Positions 1 through 4,325 of a stretch of DNA of 5,149 bases are shown piece by piece (the first letter of the stretch is position 1; every line of letters begins with the position of its first letter). The DNA lies in the NCBI GenBank assembly GCA_018334775.1, contig JAGXLJ010000103.1, forward strand, positions 1 to 5,149, written 5' to 3'. Position numbers and translations under genes: made by a program. The DNA comes from Halodesulfurarchaeum sp. (GTDB taxonomy: Archaea > Halobacteriota > Halobacteria > Halobacteriales > Halobacteriaceae). Below the pieces are notes generated by a model. The model saw only the letters and a list, made by a program, of their open reading frames with translations. It searched no databases and was not told the origin of the DNA.

Positions 1-1
1 G

Positions 2-199
2 GGAAGACTGACGACGGTCGAGGCGTTTGCGGGCGCACTCGTCGTGCTGGGCGAACGCGAACAGGCCGAACACCTCCTCTCGAAGTTCCGCTGGGGGCAG
101 ACGTTCCTCGATCTCAACGAGGAGCCCCTGGAGCGGTACGCGGGCTGCGAGGACTCGACTGAAGTCGTCTCCGTGCAAAACGAGTATTTGGACCGCTAA
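2..199 (+). CDS. tsr3: Tsr3 (DUF367) 16S rRNA aminocarboxypropyltransferase, C-terminal part
   Basis: The last 65 codons of an open frame enter from the left edge and end in TAA at 197-199. The stretch [15 protein letters not shown] followed by [18 protein letters not shown] resembles the conserved C-terminal region of the DUF367/Tsr3 family, including its aromatic-rich [11 protein letters not shown] segment. Tsr3 transfers the 3-amino-3-carboxypropyl group of S-adenosylmethionine to a hypermodified uridine or pseudouridine of small-subunit rRNA late in ribosome maturation. The N-terminal part of the protein lies outside the window, so start and full length cannot be judged. The tail after about residue 45 is acidic, as expected in a halophile. 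The next gene on the same strand is ribosomal protein eL40, 85 bases downstream, which fits a ribosome-related neighbourhood. The family call is from recognised motifs and is fairly secure. Confidence 0.88.
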   Translation, partial: GRLTTVEAFAGALVVLGEREQAEHLLSKFRWGQTFLDLNEEPLERYAGCEDSTEVVSVQNEYLDR

Positions 200-252
200 T
201 CGGCGGGTATGGCCACCGACGCTGCTCGCCGAAACCGGGTCCCGAGTCGAAC

Positions 253-261
253 ACCTTTTAG
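253..261 (+). promoter_or_regulatory. Probable TATA box (box A) of rpl40e
   Basis: The sequence ACCTTTTAG is the most AT-rich element in the tsr3-rpl40e spacer. Its centre lies about 27 bases upstream of the rpl40e ATG at 285. That is the spacing expected for an archaeal TATA box whose transcript starts at or next to the start codon, and there is no Shine-Dalgarno motif before the ATG. So rpl40e can probably be transcribed on its own in addition to any read-through from tsr3. Inferred from position and composition only. Confidence 0.55.
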
Positions 262-284
262 CCTTCCTCGAAGAAAGACGGGGT

Positions 285-434
285 ATGACACAGCACCTTT
301 CCATCGAAGACCGCCTTCTTGGCGCTCAGGTCTGCATGCGCTGTAACGCCCGAAACCCGGAGCGGGCCGACCGCTGTCGAAAGTGTGGCTATGGCAACCT
401 CCGACCGAAGGCCAAGGAACGCCGCGCGACCTGA
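285..434 (+). CDS. rpl40e: 50S ribosomal protein L40e (eL40)
   Basis: A 49-residue basic zinc-ribbon protein. Four cysteines form two CxxC knuckles, C17/C20 ([10 protein letters not shown]) and C31/C34 ([10 protein letters not shown]), separated by ten residues, and the tail [10 protein letters not shown] is basic. This is the usual pattern and size of archaeal eL40, the counterpart of the ribosomal moiety of the eukaryotic ubiquitin-L40 fusion; no ubiquitin domain is present. It is a structural protein of the large subunit. The frame is open back to position 27, but that upstream part is the shadow of tsr3. The ATG at 285 gives the family's normal length and has a TATA-like box about 27 bases upstream. 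Its basic composition stands out among the acidic neighbours, as expected of an RNA-binding protein. The stop codon at 432-434 touches the stop of the convergent acetyltransferase gene. Confidence 0.95.
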   Translation: MTQHLSIEDRLLGAQVCMRCNARNPERADRCRKCGYGNLRPKAKERRAT

Positions 435-441
435 TCAGGTC
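428..441. repeat. 14-base perfect palindrome across two convergent stop codons
   Basis: GACCTGATCAGGTC reads the same on both strands and is centred exactly on the junction between the rpl40e stop (TGA, 432-434) and the acetyltransferase stop (TCA on this strand, 435-437). It arises because both genes end in ACC-TGA, i.e. both proteins end in threonine. There is no T-rich tract beside it, so it is not an obvious terminator. Confidence 0.8.
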
Positions 442-965
442 TCCCACTCGGTTTCGAGCACCGCATAGCGGTGGACGTCTCTGTACTCGCCGTGAAGATA
501 GGCAGCGTCCCGATGCACGGCTTCGTGTTCGAAGTCAAGCGTTTCCCAGAGTTCTTGTGACGCGTCGTTCCCTTCGAAGACCCGCGCCTCGATCCGATGG
601 ATTCGGAGTCTGTCAAAGGCGTGACTGATAAGCAGTCGACTCGCTTCGGTCCCGTAACCCTGCCCCCACTCGCGTTCCCGCAGCCAGATACCGATCTCCG
701 CCGTGCCGTTTGGGTCATCGACAGGCCCCAATCCGACGGTCCCGGCCGGTCCATCCGGCCCGACGATGAGGAGGTTGATCCGCTCATCGCTCGTCACTTG
801 CTCCTCGAACCACTCTTCTTCCTGGTCCCGGTTGATCGGCCACCGAATAGTCAGGTGCTGCCTGACGGACGGATCGTTGATCGCTTCCTGGAGGAAGTCC
901 AGATCCGATTTCTCGATGGTCCGGAGGTCAACTCGGTCGCCGGAGAGAAAGACGGCGCCTGACAT
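435..965 (-). CDS. GNAT-family N-acetyltransferase, RimJ/RimL type
   Basis: A 176-residue protein of the Acetyltransf_3 (RimJ/RimL-like) branch of the GNAT superfamily, which moves an acetyl group from acetyl-CoA to an amine, often a protein N-terminus or a small molecule. The N-terminal FLSGDRVDLRTIEKSDLDF (about 6-24) is the typical opening strand and helix. The pyrophosphate-binding loop is EWGQGYGTEA (99-108). RIEARVFEGNDASQELWETL (124-143) is the beta5-alpha region with the conserved asparagine N133. The protein ends in the family-style GEYRDVHRYAVLETEW. One departure is LDF (143-145) where the family usually has LGF. The frame stays open for 49 codons upstream, overlapping the next minus-strand gene; the ATG at 965 starts the conserved domain and is preferred. 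The substrate cannot be deduced. It lies 73 bases downstream of the hydrolase gene on the same strand and may share its transcript, though it has its own candidate promoter. Confidence 0.88.
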   Translation of the reverse strand: MSGAVFLSGDRVDLRTIEKSDLDFLQEAINDPSVRQHLTIRWPINRDQEEEWFEEQVTSDERINLLIVGPDGPAGTVGLGPVDDPNGTAEIGIWLREREWGQGYGTEASRLLISHAFDRLRIHRIEARVFEGNDASQELWETLDFEHEAVHRDAAYLHGEYRDVHRYAVLETEWET

Positions 966-988
966 GGGCTGAAGGAGTGGGGCACCCG

Positions 989-999
989 GAAAAACGTTT
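989..999 (-). promoter_or_regulatory. Possible TATA box of the acetyltransferase gene
   Basis: Read on the minus strand this is AAACGTTTTTC, the only AT-rich patch in the 73-base spacer, centred about 29 bases upstream of the ATG at 965. Spacing and composition fit an archaeal box A with a nearly leaderless transcript. The match to a consensus is loose, and transcription from the upstream hydrolase gene is equally possible. Confidence 0.35.
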
Positions 1000-1038
1000 C
1001 TGCTTTGACACCCGTCCAAGCCCTGAGCGGCAGGCCCC

Positions 1039-1647
1039 TCAATCCTCTTGGTATTTTGGTTCACCTCGGGCCGCTCGCTCTCGGCCCCGCTCGATGACGG
1101 CCCGGACCTCACCGTGGAACGCTGGGCCGTGGCCCGGATACAGCGACTCGACGGTATCGGGGAGCCGCTCCAGCAGTCCCTCGAGACTCTCGACTAGGGT
1201 CTCCCGGTCGGCGCCAGGAATGTCTGTCCGACCGAAACTGCCGTTATCGAAGGCCCCGTCGCTGTAGACGACGATATCCCCGGAAAAGACCACGCTGTTG
1301 CCCACGAAGGCGAGGTGATCTGGCGCATGACCGGGAGTCGCGACCACCTCGAATGGCTCTCCGCCGATCGGCACTTCATCACCGTCTTCGATCCGGACTG
1401 TCTCCCCAGTCGCGTCGGCGGCATACACCGTCGGCTCGAACGCACGCTGTATCGCGTCGAGTTGATCCACGTGGTCAGCGTGACGATGGGTAAGGACGAT
1501 CGAATCGAGAGTCGCTACTCGGCTGGAAACGGTGTCGTCGATTCCTGGCATCGCTCCGGCGTCAACGAGTGTCGATTGCTGCCCCTCCACGAGGTAGACG
1601 TTCGCCGTAAACGTCTCGGCCGCCTCTGTAAGACAGGTGATCTCCAT
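1039..1647 (-). CDS. MBL-fold metallo-hydrolase, glyoxalase II-like
   Basis: A 202-residue single-domain metallo-beta-lactamase-fold protein with the full dinuclear metal site: the signature THRHADH (H54, H56, D58, H59), H107 in TPGH, D124 in SGD and H173 in PGHG. The segments SFGRTDIPGAD (137-147) and LYPGHGPAFHGE (169-180) are typical of the glyoxalase II-like subgroup. It lacks the extra C-terminal substrate-binding domain of classical glyoxalase II and has no fused rhodanese or RNA-processing domain, so it is best called a general cytosolic thioester or ester hydrolase of unknown substrate. The ATG at 1647 starts MEITCLTEAAETFTANVYLV, a normal first strand. The open frame extends to 1743, but the added residues do not look like the domain and would fill the promoter region of the divergent gene. 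It lies upstream of the acetyltransferase gene on the same strand and divergent from the DUF5786-like gene. Confidence 0.9.
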   Translation of the reverse strand: MEITCLTEAAETFTANVYLVEGQQSTLVDAGAMPGIDDTVSSRVATLDSIVLTHRHADHVDQLDAIQRAFEPTVYAADATGETVRIEDGDEVPIGGEPFEVVATPGHAPDHLAFVGNSVVFSGDIVVYSDGAFDNGSFGRTDIPGADRETLVESLEGLLERLPDTVESLYPGHGPAFHGEVRAVIERGRERAARGEPKYQED

Positions 1648-1668
1648 ACCTGTTTCGACGTCGCCATC

Positions 1669-1676
1669 GCTTTTGA
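1669..1676 (-). promoter_or_regulatory. Possible TATA box of the MBL-fold hydrolase gene
   Basis: On the minus strand this reads CAAAAGCG, about 25 bases upstream of the ATG at 1647, the right distance for a leaderless archaeal transcript. A stronger AT-rich block at 1729-1737 could instead serve this gene with a leader of about 60 bases. The sequence does not decide between them. Confidence 0.35.
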
Positions 1677-1678
1677 GG

Positions 1679-1697
1679 CTGGGGGCACGGGCCCCAG
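1679..1697. repeat. Short inverted repeat in the divergent spacer
   Basis: CTGGGG and CCCCAG face each other across a 7-base loop inside the 95-base spacer between the hydrolase and the DUF5786-like gene, lying between the candidate promoter boxes of the two. It could be an operator half-site pair or chance in GC-rich DNA. Confidence 0.35.
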
Positions 1698-1708
1698 CGT
1701 GGCGGGCC

Positions 1709-1717
1709 ACTTTTGTG
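1709..1717 (+). promoter_or_regulatory. Probable TATA box of the DUF5786-like/DUF99 transcript
   Basis: ACTTTTGTG is centred about 30 bases upstream of the ATG at 1743, as expected for box A of a leaderless or nearly leaderless haloarchaeal transcript. A second, more AT-rich block, TATTTTTAT at 1729-1737, is only 6-14 bases before the ATG. That is too close to act as the plus-strand TATA box for this start; it may mark the melted initiation region or a minus-strand promoter. Confidence 0.45.
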
Positions 1718-1742
1718 TCCTCGCCCAGTATTTTTATGTACA

Positions 1743-1919
1743 ATGGGATTTGGCAGCTACGACGAATCGGAACAAGGGCGACAGGAAGTCGACTCCGAGG
1801 ACCTCGACGGGGACGAGGGCGTCGCCACCTCCGAAACCGACCACGAGGGGGAGGTCGATTTCGAGATCGGAGCCTCGAACGACGAACTGCTCGACAAACT
1901 CGAGGACATCAAAGAGTAA
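1743..1919 (+). CDS. Small acidic haloarchaeal protein, DUF5786-like
   Basis: A 58-residue protein beginning MGFGSYDESEQ and ending in a short predicted helix, ASNDELLDKLEDIKE. The N-terminal motif, the DHEGEVDFE core (33-41) and the ASxDELLDKL tail resemble the haloarchaeal family DUF5786, for which I know no function. Twenty-two of the 58 residues are Asp or Glu. There are no cysteines, no membrane segment and no signal peptide, so it is probably a cytosolic, partly disordered protein with a C-terminal helix that could bind a partner. The ATG at 1743 is preferred over one at 1713 because the conserved motif begins exactly there and a TATA-like box lies about 30 bases before it. Only four bases separate its stop from the DUF99 gene, so the two are almost certainly co-transcribed. 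Gene reality is well supported; the family name is from memory. Confidence 0.82.
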   Translation: MGFGSYDESEQGRQEVDSEDLDGDEGVATSETDHEGEVDFEIGASNDELLDKLEDIKE

Positions 1920-1923
1920 GGCC

Positions 1924-2490
1924 GTGAAAGCCGGCGTTCGGGCCCTGGGCGTCGCCGAATCGTATCGGGAAGGGACGTCGATTCTGGGAGGCGCGGTCGT
2001 CACCGCCGCGCGGGTCGTGGATGGATTTGCCTTCGAGACCTGCCGAGTCGGTGGGCTGGACGGGACGGGAGCCGTTTCTTCGATCGAATCGAGACTCGAC
2101 CGAGAAGACATCCAGTACCTCTTTATTGCCGGAATCGCGCCCGCTTGGTTCAACGTTCTCGATCTTCGGGAGATACACGACACGACCGGCCTGCCCGTTC
2201 TGTCAGTGTCCTTCGAGGAGAGCCCCGGGCTCGAAGCCCCGCTTCGGGAGGCCTTTGACGGGGCCGAACTCGACCGACGCCTCGAGCGCTACCAGTCCCA
2301 ACCCGACCGTGAACGGATTACGGTGAACGGTGAATCACGCTTCGTTCGAGGCGTGGGGCTGACCGAGCCGGCCGAACGGGTCGTTCAGGCCTTCACACCC
2401 GAAGGCGGCCGGCCTGAACCCCTCCGAGTTGCTCGGTTAGCCGCGCGAGGGGTCGATCAATTCCGGGCTCAGCAGGACCACTCGGAATGA
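1924..2490 (+). CDS. DUF99 family protein (endonuclease dU type)
   Basis: A 188-residue protein of the archaeal DUF99/UPF0215 family. Family hallmarks are the opening MKAGVRALGVAES (1-13), the glycine-rich strand with a VDG motif (about 21-34), the IAGIAPAWFNVLDLREIHDTTGLPV region (68-92) with VLSVSFEE following, and FVRGVGLTEPAERVVQ (140-155). The fold is related to endonuclease V, and the family is now often named endonuclease dU for cleavage at deoxyuridine in DNA; that activity is family knowledge, not visible here. The GTG at 1924 is chosen because it starts the conserved N-terminus; the frame is open far upstream, but that overlaps the DUF5786-like gene and the opposite-strand hydrolase. 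The gene starts four bases after the DUF5786-like stop with no clear Shine-Dalgarno site, suggesting translational coupling. A uracil-DNA glycosylase gene follows 79 bases downstream, which supports a DNA-repair role. Confidence 0.85.
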   Translation: MKAGVRALGVAESYREGTSILGGAVVTAARVVDGFAFETCRVGGLDGTGAVSSIESRLDREDIQYLFIAGIAPAWFNVLDLREIHDTTGLPVLSVSFEESPGLEAPLREAFDGAELDRRLERYQSQPDRERITVNGESRFVRGVGLTEPAERVVQAFTPEGGRPEPLRVARLAARGVDQFRAQQDHSE

Positions 2491-2569
2491 GAGCGACCGG
2501 TACGGCCAACACTCTTGACCTCTGAGGCGGAATCCGGACCTTGATTGGGCCCCTGCTCGTTTGCCAGGT

Positions 2570-3127
2570 ATGGACGAGCGGGCGGCAATCGACGTCGAGG
2601 ACTGCACGCGATGTTCGGCCCTCCCGGACTCACGACGCCAGATCGTCAACGGTGTGGGTCCGGTCGACGCAGACGTGGTCTTCGTCGGGGAAGCCCCCGG
2701 CGAGCAGGAGGACCGGGAGGGTGAACCCTTCGTCGGCCGGAGTGGGACCCTTCTCGACGATGTTTTGGCCGAGCACGAGCTAGACCGGCAGACGGTTCGA
2801 ATCACGAACGCAGTGAAGTGCCGGCCGCCCGAGAACCGCGATCCGACCACTACCGAACTCCGGAACTGCCGCGACTATCTCGAACGGGAGCTTGAGGCTA
2901 TCGACCCGGTCGTGATCGTCACTCTGGGAAAAGTCCCCACCGAGCACCTCTTGGACCGGTCTGTCGCGGTGACCGCCGAAGCCGGAACGAGCGAACAGGT
3001 GACTATCCGGGGGGCGACCTATCGCGTGCTGATTGGGATCCACCCGGCTGCGACGCTGTACGACCCAAGCACGCGAGACACGTTTGATGCGGTTATTGCC
3101 GAGGCTGCCGCTCTTCTCGAGGGCTGA
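2570..3127 (+). CDS. udg: Family-4 uracil-DNA glycosylase (UDGa)
   Basis: A 185-residue protein that removes uracil from DNA, arising by cytosine deamination or misincorporation, as the first step of base excision repair. Four cysteines, C12, C15, C84 and C100, match the [4Fe-4S] ligand pattern of family-4 enzymes. Motif GEAPGEQED (40-48) is the catalytic loop, FVGRSG (54-59) follows it, NAVKCRPP (80-87) contains the third cysteine, and HPAA (158-161) is the C-terminal DNA-binding/catalytic motif. Length is normal for the family and nothing essential is missing. The ATG at 2570 is preferred; a TTG at 2561 would add only three residues. It follows the DUF99 gene by 79 bases on the same strand. 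I see no convincing TATA box in that spacer, so read-through from the upstream pair is plausible. Confidence 0.95.
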   Translation: MDERAAIDVEDCTRCSALPDSRRQIVNGVGPVDADVVFVGEAPGEQEDREGEPFVGRSGTLLDDVLAEHELDRQTVRITNAVKCRPPENRDPTTTELRNCRDYLERELEAIDPVVIVTLGKVPTEHLLDRSVAVTAEAGTSEQVTIRGATYRVLIGIHPAATLYDPSTRDTFDAVIAEAAALLEG

Positions 3128-3199
3128 TCGGAAGGTCAGAAGGGGAATGGCTGGCTGCTGTGGTAAGAAAAACGATCGTCGGCTGTCCCAAGGGAAAGG

Positions 3200-3208
3200 G
3201 TCTTTTCG
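3200..3208 (+). promoter_or_regulatory. Candidate TATA box before hisH
   Basis: GTCTTTTCG lies directly before the first hisH ATG (3209) and about 26 bases upstream of the second in-frame ATG (3230). If it is the functional box A, the transcript would begin at the second ATG. A different AT-rich stretch, AAGAAAAACGA at 3165-3175, could serve the first ATG with a short leader. Confidence 0.35.
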
Positions 3209-3886
3209 ATGAGTACCGGTACACGTGATATGGACACATCGAGGGGGACCCAGCCCCCCGAGGCCGAGGTCGTGGTGCTGGATTACGGTCTTGGGAACCT
3301 CAGGAGTGTCACCCGGGGCCTGGAACGGGCCGGCGCAGCAGTGCGGATCGAGGACGATCCAGAGGCCATTTGGGCAGCTGACGGGGTCATTTTGCCCGGT
3401 GTCGGTGCGTTCGGTGACGGGATGGAGAACGCGGGACCGTTCCGCGAGGATCTGCTCGAAGCGGCCGCAGTGGGCCGCCCGATTCTCGGCATCTGTCTCG
3501 GGATGCAAATGCTTCTGACCAGCAGCGAGGAGGCCGACCGCGCTGGACAAGGTGATGTCCAAGGCCTGGACCTCGTGCCAGGTCGCAACGTGAAGTTCCG
3601 TGGCGACCTGAAAATCCCACATATGGGTTGGAACCAACTTGACCTGACCCGTTCTCACCCGGTCATCGAGGGGATCGACGGCGAGTACGCCTACTTCGTC
3701 CACTCGTATTACGCCGATCCCGAGGACTCGGATTCGATTCTCGCGAGGAGTGATTATGGCGTGGAGTTCCCGGCAGTCATCACGAACGAGGGGCAAAACG
3801 TCATCGGTACGCAGTTCCATCCGGAGAAAAGTGGCGAGACCGGACTCCGTTTGCTGCGAAATTTCGTCGACTTCGTGGCCGATTGA
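3209..3886 (+). CDS. hisH: Imidazole glycerol phosphate synthase, glutaminase subunit HisH
   Basis: A 225-residue class-I glutamine amidotransferase. HisH hydrolyses glutamine and channels ammonia to HisF, giving imidazole glycerol phosphate and AICAR in histidine biosynthesis. The motifs are DYGLGNLRSV (25-34), PGVGAFGDGM (63-72), the nucleophile C96 in GICLGMQML (94-102), KIPHMGWN (135-142), YFVHSYY (162-168), and the rest of the triad H204 and E206 in FHPEKSG (203-209). The HMGWN and HSYY segments distinguish HisH from other amidotransferases. The start is uncertain: the ATG at 3209 gives 225 residues, while the one at 3230 removes seven and has a TATA-like box about 26 bases upstream; the first 18 residues are not conserved in either case. 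No other histidine gene is visible nearby, consistent with scattered his genes in haloarchaea. It runs towards the convergent SWIM gene, ending 12 bases from it. Confidence 0.95.
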   Translation: MSTGTRDMDTSRGTQPPEAEVVVLDYGLGNLRSVTRGLERAGAAVRIEDDPEAIWAADGVILPGVGAFGDGMENAGPFREDLLEAAAVGRPILGICLGMQMLLTSSEEADRAGQGDVQGLDLVPGRNVKFRGDLKIPHMGWNQLDLTRSHPVIEGIDGEYAYFVHSYYADPEDSDSILARSDYGVEFPAVITNEGQNVIGTQFHPEKSGETGLRLLRNFVDFVAD

Positions 3887-3898
3887 GCCGGACTCTCC

Positions 3899-4246
3899 TC
3901 AGATGAACTCGCGGACGTCGGCGTACCACATGTCGTGATGATCGACGGCGTCGATTCGCTTGGCGATTGCCACCGCGATGGCATGCCAACATAAGTCGGT
4001 GGGATCATCGTCATCCAGGTTGTAGGTGGCGTCCTCACAGGTGCAGCCGTCGTCTTCGACGATATACTCGTCCCCATGCCCGACAACGACGGTGAAGTCT
4101 CGGTATTGCTTCACTCGCGACTCGGTGACCGCTTCGATGGCCCGCTGACCCCGGTCGCCGTGATTTTCCAGGATCGCATTGGTGACCTCAGGGCTCAGCT
4201 CGCCGGCATCCGCTAGAGCCGTCCGCCAATCGACCTCCGGGTCCAC
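3899..4246 (-). CDS. Small SWIM zinc-finger protein of unknown function
   Basis: A 115-residue acidic protein with a SWIM-type zinc motif CxCx(15)CxH made of C68, C70, C86 and H88 ([10 protein letters not shown] ... CWHAIA). Before it lie a helical N-terminal half ([32 protein letters not shown]) and the segment [23 protein letters not shown], which resembles the two strands that normally precede a SWIM finger. The tail is [17 protein letters not shown] domains are found in SWI2/SNF2 ATPases, plant MuDR transposases, MEKK1 and bacterial or archaeal proteins, and are thought to bind DNA or proteins. Here the domain stands almost alone, with no helicase or nuclease attached. The start is a GTG at 4246; an ATG overlaps it out of frame by two bases and no other in-frame start lies upstream. 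It is convergent with hisH and divergent from trm1. The gene is clearly real from motif integrity; its role is unknown. Confidence 0.85.
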   Translation of the reverse strand: MDPEVDWRTALADAGELSPEVTNAILENHGDRGQRAIEAVTESRVKQYRDFTVVVGHGDEYIVEDDGCTCEDATYNLDDDDPTDLCWHAIAVAIAKRIDAVDHHDMWYADVREFI

Positions 4247-4295
4247 ATCCAGGCTTTGCCTCCCGGAACCAAAGGTTGTGGGTTCGGCCCGGGCG

Positions 4296-4304
4296 CCTTT
4301 TCTT
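4296..4304 (+). promoter_or_regulatory. Probable TATA box of trm1
   Basis: CCTTTTCTT is centred about 26 bases upstream of the trm1 ATG at 4326, in a spacer otherwise rich in G and C. The spacing fits a leaderless archaeal transcript. The spacer is 79 bases long and must also hold the promoter of the divergent SWIM gene, for which ACCAAAGGTT around 4268-4277 is only a weak candidate. Confidence 0.5.
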
Positions 4305-4325
4305 GTCCCCGGTCACAGTAGGTGT

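Noticed and set aside
966..1112. 49-codon N-terminal extension of the acetyltransferase.
   Set aside because: It overlaps the 3' end of the hydrolase gene in another frame and does not resemble a GNAT N-terminus; the ATG at 965 fits the domain start.
1315..1923. Upstream extension of the DUF99 frame by about 200 codons.
   Set aside because: It overlaps the opposite-strand MBL hydrolase and the DUF5786-like gene in another frame, and its translation lacks the acidic composition of a haloarchaeal protein. The family's conserved N-terminus begins at GTG 1924.
1734..2183. Minus-strand open frame of 149 codons across the DUF5786-like and DUF99 genes.
   Set aside because: No domain is recognised, and the opposite strand carries two genes with family motifs and sensible starts.
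3172..3179. ACGATCGT palindrome in the UDG-hisH spacer as an operator.
   Set aside because: Eight bases of symmetry around GATC is expected by chance at this scale, with no second copy nearby.
2780..3820. Long open frame on the minus strand (346 codons) antisense to the uracil-DNA glycosylase and hisH.
   Set aside because: Both plus-strand genes have complete catalytic motifs. The antisense translation has no recognisable domain and spans an intergenic region. Long antisense frames are common in GC-rich haloarchaeal DNA.
4266..4294. Small inverted repeats (GAACC/GGTTC, GCCCGGGC) in the SWIM-trm1 spacer as a regulatory hairpin or RNA gene.
   Set aside because: The stems are only 4-5 pairs, overlap each other and have no tRNA or riboswitch-like arrangement.
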